Part shown: one piece after another, positions 18,129-27,518 of the stretch
Position numbering within the stretch: the first letter of the stretch is position 1
Layout: each line of letters starts with the position of its first letter
Assembly: GCF_009455685.1 (NCBI RefSeq)
Contig: NZ_QPES01000001.1
Location: 930,001 to 994,000 of the forward strand
Direction: 5' to 3'
From: Paraburkholderia hayleyella
GTDB taxonomy: Bacteria > Pseudomonadota > Gammaproteobacteria > Burkholderiales > Burkholderiaceae
DNA: 64,000 bases
Notes under the pieces: model-generated
Databases searched by the model: none
What the model saw: the letters and a program-made list of their open reading frames with translations, nothing else
Told to the model about the DNA's origin: nothing
Position numbers and translations under genes: made by a program

Positions 18129-19282
18129 AACGTAGAGCGCGGTAAAGCGCGGCGTTTTTCCCATATCGCAGCGGTGAGAAAGGCGAGGGCGGCGACAAGC
18201 AGCACGGCGATCATCGCGTCGTTACCGGCGTGCTTCATCAGCGAGCCCGTGATGAGCGGTCCGCCAAAACTGGCGATGCACCACGCCGCGCCGACCATCG
18301 AGCTGGCCGAGACCAGCGCCGTGCCACGAAAGCGTTCACCGCAGGCGACGAGCGACAGGGTATAGATCGCGCCCGCTGCGGCCCCCAGCACAAACAGCAG
18401 GGGCCAGCATATCCAGGGCGATGACACGGCCCAGGGCAAGAGCGGCAAGAGCAGCACGACCACCACCGCCGAGCCCAGGTGCACACGCTCACGCCCTAGC
18501 CGGTCCGCGAGCCAGCCAATGGGCAGTTGCATCGTGGTATCGCCGAGCAACAGGGCTGAGGCGAACAATACGGCGGTTCGGCTGTCGATGCCGTGCTCCA
18601 TGGCAAAAAGTGGCATCAGCGAGAGCGCAATCGTATCGAACAGCGCGAAAAACCCCGTGCCGATGACGATGGCGGGCATTTGCGGTAACACGTGTCGCCA
18701 ACTACCGTGGGTTTCGCTGGCGCTCGTCATGTGCGGCGCAGCGCGAATCATCATGAGTACCGGCAACGCGCACAGAAAAATGACGCCGCACAGCGCGAAG
18801 CGCCATTGCGTGAAATCTTCGATCTGACTCACCAGCACCGGCCCCGCCATCTGGAACAGGGTGAAGTTCGTCGCGTAGAGCGCCACCACGCGGCCCCGGT
18901 TGGTATCGCTGGCGAGCTGGTTCACCCAGGCTTCGCCGATGGTGAAGAGCAGCATCAACGCGGCACCACACAGCACGCGCAAGATCCCCCAGACGAACAG
19001 GTTGGCCGTCGCCTGCATGAGCAGGGTGGAGAGTCCGGCGCAGAGCACCGCGCCCATGATGACCTGACGGCTTCCGTAGCGGCGCGTGATCCAGCCCGTC
19101 AGCGGCGCGATCAGCAAACCGCCGCCTGCTTGCGCGGCGCTCAGCAGGCCAACGACGTCAATGCCATAGCCTGCCTGAATGAGTGCCAGCGCGGTGAGCG
19201 GCAAGGTCGCGCCGCTGCCCAGCCCAACAACGGCGACGCTCAGGATCAGCGCCATGAAGTCACGCGTAAAAATGATTCTCAT
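18125..19282 (-). CDS. MFS transporter (YcaD-like)
   Basis: 385 aa, about 12 hydrophobic segments. MFS loop motifs are visible: GWITRRYGSRQ after TM2 and GWLADRLGRERV in the second half. ERFRGTALVSASSMVGAAWCIASFGGPLITG is typical of the YcaD group. Substrate unknown. Its start overlaps the stop of the preceding MFS gene by 4 bp, so the two carriers are co-translated. Confidence 0.88.
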   Translation of the reverse strand: MRIIFTRDFMALILSVAVVGLGSGATLPLTALALIQAGYGIDVVGLLSAAQAGGGLLIAPLTGWITRRYGSRQVIMGAVLCAGLSTLLMQATANLFVWGILRVLCGAALMLLFTIGEAWVNQLASDTNRGRVVALYATNFTLFQMAGPVLVSQIEDFTQWRFALCGVIFLCALPVLMMIRAAPHMTSASETHGSWRHVLPQMPAIVIGTGFFALFDTIALSLMPLFAMEHGIDSRTAVLFASALLLGDTTMQLPIGWLADRLGRERVHLGSAVVVVLLLPLLPWAVSSPWICWPLLFVLGAAAGAIYTLSLVACGERFRGTALVSASSMVGAAWCIASFGGPLITGSLMKHAGNDAMIAVLLVAALAFLTAAIWEKRRALPRSTF

Positions 19283-20508
19283 GGTTGAGAGCGCAAGGTG
19301 GACGAAGGCGCTGACGCGGGTGCCTGGCTACATTGACCCGGTGCGGCCAATGACATGTTGCGCTGGGCCCGGCGCTCAAGCGACAAGGACCCTGCGGTGA
19401 GCGCGAGCGCGCCGAGCGCCGCGAGGCCACTGACCCAGGGCAATGAGGTCAAGGGCACGCCTGTGCCGATCGCCATGCCGCCCAGCCATGCCCCGGTCGC
19501 ATTGCCCAGGTTGAACGCGCCCTGGTTGAGCGTGGAGGCGAGGTTGGGAGCATGACTGGCGCGATCGACGATGAGCATTTGCAACGGCGGCACGATGGCG
19601 AAGGCGAGTATGCCCCAGACGAAGATCGTCACCATCGCGGGCACCGGCCGGTGCATCGTGCTGGCGAAGACCGCGAGAATCAGCACGATGGCCAGCAAAA
19701 ACGCCAGCAACGAAGGCAGAAGCCGCCAGTCGGCCAGCTTGCCGCCCAGCGTGCTGCCGACTGTCAGCCCAAGACCGAATAGCAACAGCACGAAGGTCAC
19801 CGCATGCGGCGAAAAGCCCGTGACGTCTTCGAGGATCGGCGTGATGTAAGTGAAGGTGGCAAACAGACTGGCCGACGCCAGCACGCTAATGGCTAGCACT
19901 AGCAGCACTTGCGGGTTTTTCAGCACGCTGAATTCGCGCATGAGGCTCGCTTCTTTCATCTCGATGCGCGCGGGCAGACAGAGCGCCAGCGCCAGCGCCG
20001 CCAGCACGCCGATCCCCGTCACCGCCCAGAACGTCGCGCGCCAGCCCAGCGCCTGGCCCAGCGCGGTGCCGAACGGCACGCCCAGCACGTTCGCCAGCGT
20101 GAGGCCGGTGAACATCAACGCAATCGCCTGGGCCCGGCGGTTGGGCGCGACCAGGCCCGCCGCGACGACCGAGCCAATGCCGAAGAACGCGCCATGGCAG
20201 AACGCCGTAACGATGCGCGCGGCCATCAGCACGCTGTAATCGGGCGCGAGCGCGCACAGCAGGTTGCCGACGATAAAGACGCCGATCAGGCTCATCAAGG
20301 CTTTTTTGCGCGGCAGGTTGGCGACGGCGATAGCGACGATGGGCGCGCCAATCGTGACGCCGAGCGCGTAAGCCGACACCAGCATGCCCGCGGCCGGAAT
20401 GGAAACAGCGAGATCTCGGGCGACATCGGGCAGTAGCCCCATGATGACGAATTCGGTTGTGCCGATGCCGAATGCAGCAATAGCCAGGGCGAGTAGAGGT
20501 AAGGGCAT
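19279..20508 (-). CDS. MFS transporter, DHA1 family (AraJ/YdhP-like efflux)
   Basis: 409 aa from the Met at 20508. The sequence FGIGTTEFVIMGLLPDVA with SIPAAGMLVSAYALGVTIGAP is the signature of the AraJ/YdhP group of sugar or drug exporters; NLPRKKALM is the first MFS loop. About 12 membrane segments. An in-frame Met at 20550 would add 14 residues with no signal. First gene of a two-carrier operon with the gene ending at 18125. Confidence 0.9.
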   Translation of the reverse strand: MPLPLLALAIAAFGIGTTEFVIMGLLPDVARDLAVSIPAAGMLVSAYALGVTIGAPIVAIAVANLPRKKALMSLIGVFIVGNLLCALAPDYSVLMAARIVTAFCHGAFFGIGSVVAAGLVAPNRRAQAIALMFTGLTLANVLGVPFGTALGQALGWRATFWAVTGIGVLAALALALCLPARIEMKEASLMREFSVLKNPQVLLVLAISVLASASLFATFTYITPILEDVTGFSPHAVTFVLLLFGLGLTVGSTLGGKLADWRLLPSLLAFLLAIVLILAVFASTMHRPVPAMVTIFVWGILAFAIVPPLQMLIVDRASHAPNLASTLNQGAFNLGNATGAWLGGMAIGTGVPLTSLPWVSGLAALGALALTAGSLSLERRAQRNMSLAAPGQCSQAPASAPSSTLRSQP

Positions 20509-20781
20509 GGTGAAGAAAATAGAGGCTAGAGGCGGCGGGAGGTGCAGCAAAGGAGAAACGCAGCGGAAGGCACGGGGTCGAGCCAGGTGGCTGCTGGGAT
20601 AACCTGGTTGCCTGGTTGCCTGGTTGGGGTGACCAGGGTAAATCAGGAGGCGATTGTACCCAGGCCTTTTCAGCCTTGCCGGGGGCCAGATCGAAGCATG
20701 TCCGCGGCGGTCTTGATGCGAAGCAGACGGTGCGGCCCGTTTCCGGGCCTGTTGCTGGCGAAGCGTTTGCTGAGTGTCTGC

Positions 20782-21768
20782 CTAGACGGTGTTGCGCGCT
20801 GCACCGCTGTGCCACGCTTTGACGTTGCCAAGCGTGGTATGGGCGATTTCGCTGATGGCCTCGCGGGTGAAAAATGCCTGGTGCGCGGTGACGATCACGT
20901 TTGGAAACATCAGCAGCCGTGCCAGCACATCGTCCTGGAGCGGCTGGTTCGAATGGTCTTCGAAAAACAAGCCCCCTTCTTCTTCGTAAACATCGAGCCC
21001 CAGATGGCCGAGCTGGCCGCTCTTAAGTGCACCGATCAGCGCGTTGCTTTCCACCAGCCCGCCGCGCCCGGTATTGATCAGCATGGCGCCGCGTTTCATG
21101 CGCGCGAGGGCAGTGGCATCGATCAGGTGATAAGTGGCGGGCACAAGCGGACAGTGCAGGCTCACGATATCGGCTTCGGCCAGGAGCGTGTCGAGCGGCA
21201 CGTAACGCGCGCCGAGCGCGAGCATGGCGGCAGCGGGCGGGCCGGGATCATGCGCCAGCACCTGCATGCCAAAGCCCGCCATGATGTGGCTAAAAACCTG
21301 GCCGATGATGCCCGCGCCCACCACGCCCACCGTTTTGCCATGCAGGTCAAAGCCCATCATGCCGTGCAACGAGAAATCGCCTTCACGGGTGCGCGCCACG
21401 GCGCGTGGCAAGTGCCGGTTCAGCGCGAGGATGAGCCCTACCGCGTGCTCAGCCACGGCATAGGGCGAATACGCCGGCACGCGCACGACGGTGAGCCCGA
21501 GCTGCTGTGCCGCGTCCAGATCAACATGGTTCGAGCCTGCCGAGCGCAATGCGATCAGACGCGTGCCTCCTTCGTGGAGGCGTTGCAACACCGTTGCATC
21601 GAGTGAATCGTTGACGAACGGGCAGACCACGTCATAGCCGCGCGCGAGGACCGCTGTGTCCACATCGAGATGAGACTCCTGAAAATTCAGGCTGTAGCCG
21701 TATGCGGTATTCGCTTCGTTAAATGTGGTGATGTCGTACTGGTGGCTGCTGAACAAAATGATGCGCAT
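20782..21768 (-). CDS. ldhA: D-2-hydroxyacid dehydrogenase (D-lactate dehydrogenase)
   Basis: 328 aa NAD-dependent enzyme reducing pyruvate to D-lactate or acting on a related 2-hydroxyacid. Rossmann motif VGVVGAGIIG, RSAGSNHVDL, INTGRGGLVE, the catalytic LDVYEEEGGLFFEDHS segment and the His in TAHQAFFT are all as in LdhA. The Met at 21768 gives the family N-terminus MRIILFSSHQYD; the open frame extends 21 codons further. Monocistronic. A palindromic site lies just upstream. Confidence 0.93.
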   Translation of the reverse strand: MRIILFSSHQYDITTFNEANTAYGYSLNFQESHLDVDTAVLARGYDVVCPFVNDSLDATVLQRLHEGGTRLIALRSAGSNHVDLDAAQQLGLTVVRVPAYSPYAVAEHAVGLILALNRHLPRAVARTREGDFSLHGMMGFDLHGKTVGVVGAGIIGQVFSHIMAGFGMQVLAHDPGPPAAAMLALGARYVPLDTLLAEADIVSLHCPLVPATYHLIDATALARMKRGAMLINTGRGGLVESNALIGALKSGQLGHLGLDVYEEEGGLFFEDHSNQPLQDDVLARLLMFPNVIVTAHQAFFTREAISEIAHTTLGNVKAWHSGAARNTV

Positions 21769-21804
21769 GGCAATGCTCCGGAATGAATCACTGGATGAAG
21801 CCAG

Positions 21805-21842
21805 TTGAGTGAGGTCCATGAATGATCTCACTCAAATGGACC
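21805..21842. promoter_or_regulatory. Interleaved inverted repeats upstream of ldhA
   Basis: TTGAGTGAG (21805-21813) and CTCACTCAA (21827-21835) are a perfect 9-bp inverted repeat with a 13-bp spacer. It interleaves with a second pair, GGTCCAT (21813-21819) and ATGGACC (21836-21842). The position, about 40-75 bp before the ldhA start, fits an operator. Confidence 0.45.
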
Positions 21843-22389
21843 GTTCATTCAGAGAATGGCTGTGAGGCGGTATTTTTTACAAAAATCATGCAATTCAGAT
21901 ATGAAAAAAATAAATAATAAAAAATGATTGACGGCAATAAAAATTTGAAATAAATGGCATGCTGATATGAGCTTGCGGCGCGGAAGTATTTTTTGCCGAT
22001 GGTGCAATTCCGGATATACCGATGGGACATGATTTTCTGGAAACTTTCTTTAAATTACCTGGGTTTTTATAGGGCATGATGCATATGTCACGGCCTGTTT
22101 CAGAGGCTAGCCAGCGGATGCGAAGCCTGAATGAAGTGCTATATGACGCTGGATATTGTCAGCATATTGCCGTATGGTGTGCGCAGTCCACGCTTTGAGA
22201 TTCAACGATGATGACCGATGAATTTCATTCAATTTCGCTGCGCACATTAATGCAAACTTTATCATTTCGTTTTGCGCAATAACCACTGGAATATTTTCTT
22301 TTCAATGGATTTTTTTTGAATGATGCACTAAGTGAAAACGCCACAGAAGCAAGCTTCCTATTCACCGCGCATTGCAATGTGAGGACACA
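21843..22389. other. AT-rich divergent region, ldhA / aspT
   Basis: About 550 bp with no gene-like frame and much lower GC than its surroundings (A/T tracts at 21900-21960 and 22290-22320). It must contain the aspT promoter; GTGAGGAC just before the aspT start is a weak SD. Confidence 0.4.
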
Positions 22390-24075
22390 ATGACCTGGAT
22401 ACATGACATTTTTCAAAAATCACCCGAGATTGCGTTGTTCCTCTCGCTCGCCATTGGTTATTTCATTGGCCAGATCAAATTCGGCAAGTTTCAGCTAGGC
22501 GGTGTCGGGGGCTCCTTGCTGGCTGCCGTAGTGATTAGCCAGGCGGGTGTGACGATCGATAACGGGGTGAAGTCTGTGATGTTCGCGGTCTTTATTTATG
22601 CCGTTGGCTATGATTCGGGCCCAGGCTTTTTCAACTCGCTGAACCGCAAAACCTTGCGTGAGATTGCGATGGCGCTGTTTCTTGCCATCTCGGCACTGGT
22701 GACCGTGGTGATCTGCGCCAAGCTGTTTCATCTGAACAAGGGCCTCGCTGCCGGGCTGGCGGGCGGTGCGCTCACCCAGTCGGCCATTATCGGCACCGCG
22801 GGCGATGCCATCGCGCGCCTCGGCTTGCCTGCCGACCAGGTGAAATCCTTGCAGTCGGATGTGGCGATTGCCTATGCGGTGACCTATGTGTTCGGTTCGC
22901 TCGGGGCCATCATCGTCTGCGTCAACATCTTGCCGAAGTTCATGGGGCAAGGGCTGCGCGAAGCCTCCATCGAGGCCGAAAAAGAGATGTCCGGAGGACG
23001 CCCCGTGCGCACGGCAGGACAGTTGCCCGCGTTGCCTGAGTTAGTTGGGCGCGCTTATACCGTGAAGCAGGCGGTGGGGCGCAAGGTGTCCGAGATCGAG
23101 GTCGAGCAGCATGACCTGATTACCATCGAGCGCATCCAGCGCGGGGGCAAGGCGCTGGAACTCAGCCCCGACACCGTGCTGCAACAGGACGACGTGGTGT
23201 TCGTCGTGGGCCACCGCGAAGGCATGGTCGACGCCGCGCCGCAGATCGGCCCGGAAGTGAGCCCGGAAGACGGCAGCGGTCTCGTGCTGCAGACCCGTCA
23301 AGGGGTGTTCACGCGCAAGGGCATGAACCACACGTCGATTGCGGAAGTGCGCTCGCGTGTGGACCGCGATTTGCGTCACGGCGTGTTTGTGCAGGAGGTA
23401 ACGCGCGCGGGCAAGCCGCTGCCCGTGATGCCCGAAACCACGCTCGAACACGGTGACGTGATCACGTTTTATGGTCTGTCGAAAGACACCAAGCGCGCCG
23501 TCGAAGCCGCGGGTTATGAGCTGCCATACAGCATCAAGACCGATTTCATCTATATGGGCGTCGGGCTGGTGCTGGGCTTGCTGATTGGTCTCGTGGTGGT
23601 GAATGTCGCCGGCATTCCCTTGACGCTGGGTTCAGGGGGCGGCTGTCTGCTGGCAGGCCTGCTGTTCGGCTGGATGCGCGGCAAGCACCCGATGTATGGC
23701 GTGATGCCTCCCGCTGCATCGCAACTGCTCAAGGATTTCGGCCTGGCGGCGTTCGTCGCGGTGGTGGGGCTGAACTCCGGCTTGCAGGCCATCGTGACCG
23801 TCAAGCAAAGCGGCATGACGATCTTCTTGCTGGGCGTTTTCGTCACCCTGTTCCCGCTCTTGCTGACCATGCTGTTTGGCCGCTACGTGCTGGGCTATAA
23901 AAATGCGGCGATTCTCGCGGGCGCCCTGTCGGGTTCGCGCAGTGCCAATCCTGCTTTTGGCGGGGTGCTCGACAAGGCCGAAAGCGCCGTGCCAACCGTG
24001 CCGTTTGCCATTACCTATGCGATCGCCAACGTTGCCTTGACTTTGCTTGGACCGCTTGTCGTGGGGCTGGTTTAG
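22390..24075 (+). CDS. aspT: Aspartate-alanine antiporter
   Basis: 561 aa AAE-family carrier that exchanges external aspartate for internal alanine. Two sets of hydrophobic segments flank a hydrophilic centre with two TrkA-C-like domains (residues about 200-390: GRAYTVKQAVGRKVSEIEV, DVVFVVGHREGM, ITFYGLSKDT). AGGALTQSAIIGTAGDAI and the C-terminal GALSGSRSANPAFGGV are conserved carrier motifs. Directly followed by aspD, with which it forms a proton-motive decarboxylation cycle. Confidence 0.93.
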   Translation: MTWIHDIFQKSPEIALFLSLAIGYFIGQIKFGKFQLGGVGGSLLAAVVISQAGVTIDNGVKSVMFAVFIYAVGYDSGPGFFNSLNRKTLREIAMALFLAISALVTVVICAKLFHLNKGLAAGLAGGALTQSAIIGTAGDAIARLGLPADQVKSLQSDVAIAYAVTYVFGSLGAIIVCVNILPKFMGQGLREASIEAEKEMSGGRPVRTAGQLPALPELVGRAYTVKQAVGRKVSEIEVEQHDLITIERIQRGGKALELSPDTVLQQDDVVFVVGHREGMVDAAPQIGPEVSPEDGSGLVLQTRQGVFTRKGMNHTSIAEVRSRVDRDLRHGVFVQEVTRAGKPLPVMPETTLEHGDVITFYGLSKDTKRAVEAAGYELPYSIKTDFIYMGVGLVLGLLIGLVVVNVAGIPLTLGSGGGCLLAGLLFGWMRGKHPMYGVMPPAASQLLKDFGLAAFVAVVGLNSGLQAIVTVKQSGMTIFLLGVFVTLFPLLLTMLFGRYVLGYKNAAILAGALSGSRSANPAFGGVLDKAESAVPTVPFAITYAIANVALTLLGPLVVGLV

Positions 24076-24221
24076 CGCGCGGCACGGCTTGTCCCGTATC
24101 TGTTGACCTTGTTTGTTCCGTATTTTTTGCTCGATGCTGACGCCCGCCACGCTCTATGCGCGGCATGAGCGCCAGCATCTTTTTCCTTTTTTCCTTTTTT
24201 CCTGTTACCGGAGACCGCATC

Positions 24222-25871
24222 ATGACCAAAGGCAAAAGCAGCAGTGAACAGGCCAAACTGGCCGCACTCAGTCCGTTTGAGCTGAAGGATGAACTGATCA
24301 AGGCCGCCGGCGGCGGCGCGGTGGAGCGTGCGGCGAATGTCGCCATGCTGAACGCCGGGCGCGGCAACCCGAACTTTCTCGCCACGATTCCGCGCCATGG
24401 CTTCTGGCAGCTTGGGCTGTTCGCCATGCGCGAATCAGAACGCTCGTTTGCGTTCATGCCTGAAGGCATCGGTGGCTTTCCACAACGTGAAGGCCTGACC
24501 GAACGCTTCGACCTGTTCCTGCGCGAAAACCATGGCGTTGCGGGTATCGACTTTCTGCGTGGCGCGGTGTCGTATGTGCGTGACCAGCTTGGCCTGAACG
24601 CAGGCGATTTTCTCTATGAAATGTGCGAAGGCATCCTCGCGTCGAACTACCCTGTGCCTGACCGCATGCTCAAGCTGTCCGAAGTCATCGTCGGGCAGTA
24701 TTTGCGCCGCGAGATGATCGGCGCCCATCCGTTCATTGGCGAATTCGACGTGTTCGCCGTGGAAGGCGGCACGGCCGCGATGACGTACATCTTCAACACG
24801 ATGCGCGAGAACCATCTGATCGCTCCAGGCGACACCATCGCGCTGGGTATGCCGATTTTCACGCCGTACATCGAAATTCCCCAGTTGAACGACTACCAGT
24901 TGAATGTCGTGAACCTGAACGCCGATGTGGAAAACGGCTGGCAGTATTCGAAGAAGGAACTCGACAAGCTGCGTGATCCGAAGGTCAAGGCGTTCTTCCT
25001 CGTGAACCCAAGCAATCCGCCGTCGGTGAAGATCAGCGACGAGAGCCTCGAGTACATCGCCGACATCGTCAAGGAGCGACCAGACCTGATCTTGCTCACC
25101 GATGACGTGTACGGCACGTTTGCCGACGATTTCGTTTCGCTTTTCGCGCTTGCGCCGCAGAACACGATTCTCGTGTACTCGTATTCGAAGTACTTTGGCG
25201 CGACGGGCTGGCGTCTGGGCACGATTGCAACGCATTACGACAACGTGCTCGACCGGCTGATTTCGGAGCTGCCAAAAAACGTGAAGCAGGAGTTGCACAA
25301 GCGTTACGAATCCATCACGACCGAACCCGATCAGCTCAAGTTTATCGACCGTCTGGTGGCGGATAGCCGTACCGTTGCACTGAACCATACGGCTGGACTC
25401 TCGACGCCGCAGCAGGTGCAGATGGTGCTGTTCTCGCTGTTCTCGCTGATGGATACGCCGGATGCGTACAAGAAAGCGCTCAAGCGTCTGATTCGCAGCC
25501 GCAAACGTGCGCTCTATGAGGAGGTGGGGATTTCGTTCGAAAACGACGATCCGAATCAGGTGGATTACTACACGATCCTCGATCTGGAGTTCCTGGGTGA
25601 ACGCATGTTCGGCCGCGAGTTTGTCGACTGGCTGTTCAAGAACACCGAGCCGTCGGAACTGCTGTTCCGCCTGGCGCGCGAGGCGCGCGTGGTGCTGCTG
25701 CCAGGACGCGGGTTTGGCACCAAGCATCCTTCAGGACGGGTGTCGCTGGCGAACCTGAACGAATCCGATTACCGCAAGATCGGACGCGCCATGCGCAAGC
25801 TGATCGAAGAGTATGTCGAGCGTTACAACAAGGAAGCCGGCAAGAAGCTGGACCCGCGCAAGGTGCGCTAA
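24222..25871 (+). CDS. aspD: Aspartate 4-decarboxylase, bifunctional
   Basis: 549 aa PLP enzyme that removes the beta-carboxyl of L-aspartate to give L-alanine and CO2 and also has aspartate aminotransferase activity. The PLP lysine is Lys323 in YSYSKYFGATGWRLG; LLTDDVYGTFAD and NPSNPPS are fold-type-I landmarks. Length (about 530-550 aa) separates it from ordinary aminotransferases. With AspT it consumes a cytosolic proton per turnover and so yields pmf and acid resistance. The ATG at 24222 matches the family start. Confidence 0.95.
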   Translation: MTKGKSSSEQAKLAALSPFELKDELIKAAGGGAVERAANVAMLNAGRGNPNFLATIPRHGFWQLGLFAMRESERSFAFMPEGIGGFPQREGLTERFDLFLRENHGVAGIDFLRGAVSYVRDQLGLNAGDFLYEMCEGILASNYPVPDRMLKLSEVIVGQYLRREMIGAHPFIGEFDVFAVEGGTAAMTYIFNTMRENHLIAPGDTIALGMPIFTPYIEIPQLNDYQLNVVNLNADVENGWQYSKKELDKLRDPKVKAFFLVNPSNPPSVKISDESLEYIADIVKERPDLILLTDDVYGTFADDFVSLFALAPQNTILVYSYSKYFGATGWRLGTIATHYDNVLDRLISELPKNVKQELHKRYESITTEPDQLKFIDRLVADSRTVALNHTAGLSTPQQVQMVLFSLFSLMDTPDAYKKALKRLIRSRKRALYEEVGISFENDDPNQVDYYTILDLEFLGERMFGREFVDWLFKNTEPSELLFRLAREARVVLLPGRGFGTKHPSGRVSLANLNESDYRKIGRAMRKLIEEYVERYNKEAGKKLDPRKVR

Positions 25872-25907
25872 GCCACTGGGTTGGCCTGGCAGGAAAGGAA
25901 GTCTGAG

Positions 25908-25948
25908 CCGCAGCACACGTTCGTCTCGAACGCGCTGCGGTTTTTTTT
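25908..25948. terminator. Rho-independent terminator after aspD
   Basis: CCGCAGC (25908-25914) pairs with GCTGCGG, with inner CGTTCG/CGAACG pairing, followed by eight T (25941-25948). Confidence 0.88.
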
Positions 25949-25950
25949 GC

Positions 25951-27231
25951 CTAGTCTGTCGTGGCCTGCCGGTGATCGGCGGCTAGCGCTTGCCTGCTGC
26001 GCCGATAGAGCAGCGCTGACAGCCCCGCTGCCGCAGCCGATGCGATTGCTGCGAACAAAAATACCGAGCTATAGCCGAACGCTCCAGCGATCAACCCCGC
26101 TAGCGGCCCGGTGATGCCGAGCGATAAATCCAGAAATACCGAGTACGCCGACAACGCCGCTCCACGGCTGGCGGGCGGCACGAGCGCCACGGCTTCGACG
26201 CCGAGCGCCGGAAACACCAGCGCGAAACCGATCCCGGTCAATGCCGCGCCCGCGAGCGCGACGTGTGCATCGGGTGCGAGCCAGAGCATCAGCAAGCCCG
26301 CGCATTCCAGTGCAAACGACACGACGGCTACGCGAAACCCGCCGTAATGACGAATCGCGTTGGAAAACAGCAGCCGTGCACCGATGAATAGCGTGCCGAA
26401 TACGGTGAGCGAGAGCGCGGCATTCGGCCAGTGGTGCGCGGCATAAAACAGCGTGATGAACGTCGCAATCACACCAAATCCGGCGGAGCCGAGCGCGAGC
26501 CCAATGCCATGCGGCAGCACCCGGGTGAAGACGCTGCGGTACTTCATCCGTTCGCCATGCACCACGGGCACGGGTGCGACCCGGCGCGCGAGGGTGTAGC
26601 CCGCCACGGCCAGGGCCAGCACCGCGAGCCCGAGTGAGGCAAAACCGAACGTCTGCATGAGCGCCACGCCCAGTGGCGCACCGGCGGCGAGCGCGCCATA
26701 GGTGGCGATGCCATTCCAGGAAATGACGCGAGCGTTGTTGGTTGGGCCGCTGCGGCCAATGCCCCAGAGAATCGCCCCTGTGCCGCACAAGCTTTCGCCG
26801 CAGCCGAGCAGGATCCGGCTCAGCGCCAGTAGAATCAGGCTCGGCCCGGGCCAAGGCTGACACAGCGCGGCTGCGAACAGCAACGCGCCACTCAGTGCGC
26901 AGCCCGTGAGCCCAAGCGCGACGGCCTGTTTCGGCCCGAGGGTGTCGGCGGTGCGTCCAGCCAGCGGCCGGGAGGCCAGGGTGGCCAGATATTGCAGGCT
27001 GATGGCCGCACCCGCGAGGATCGTGCTGTAACCCAGATCGCCGTGGACATAGCCCGGCAGCACCGCTAGCGGAATGCCAATGGTCAGATAACAGAGAAAG
27101 GTGAAAAAGACGACGGGCAGGATCTGTGAAGTCGAGGCGTGAGGCTTGAAACGCGTAAAGCGGGTAATACGCGTGTTACAGGGAGGAGGCGTTGGGGCGG
27201 TGGAGGTTGAATCGGTCGAATCAGGGGGCAT
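25951..27231 (-). CDS. MFS transporter (YhhS-like)
   Basis: 426 aa from the Met at 27231. After a Thr/Pro-rich cytoplasmic N-terminus come about 12 membrane segments. The first half (TIGIPLAVLPGYVHGDLGYS, LATLASRPLAGRTADTLGPK) fits the YhhS/UPF0226 group of MFS exporters. No strong SD is seen at 27231; the frame is open to 27384. Divergent from xdhA; purine or drug export is only a guess from position. Confidence 0.85.
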   Translation of the reverse strand: MPPDSTDSTSTAPTPPPCNTRITRFTRFKPHASTSQILPVVFFTFLCYLTIGIPLAVLPGYVHGDLGYSTILAGAAISLQYLATLASRPLAGRTADTLGPKQAVALGLTGCALSGALLFAAALCQPWPGPSLILLALSRILLGCGESLCGTGAILWGIGRSGPTNNARVISWNGIATYGALAAGAPLGVALMQTFGFASLGLAVLALAVAGYTLARRVAPVPVVHGERMKYRSVFTRVLPHGIGLALGSAGFGVIATFITLFYAAHHWPNAALSLTVFGTLFIGARLLFSNAIRHYGGFRVAVVSFALECAGLLMLWLAPDAHVALAGAALTGIGFALVFPALGVEAVALVPPASRGAALSAYSVFLDLSLGITGPLAGLIAGAFGYSSVFLFAAIASAAAAGLSALLYRRSRQALAADHRQATTD

Positions 27232-27518
27232 AGGGAAAACAGCAATTGAAAGCAGCAAAAGCGCGAGATTTTCCCATGGAACCGTTTTTTCTGCAGGCGT
27301 CGTCCTGTCTGGGCGAGACGCGCGGTTTATCCCGCTATGGCATTGCTGACATGATCTGCATGTGCCATGCCGTATGAGTTGCACTGATGGGCAGTGTTAG
27401 CGTTCTAACCGTCTGGGCCTTGTGGTTCGCGTTGAACGCGGACGCGGCCCAGGTCAGCACCAAAACCAGAACAAGAACAAATCCATCGAGCCGCGTCATT
27501 CCTGATGAGTCATTCCCC

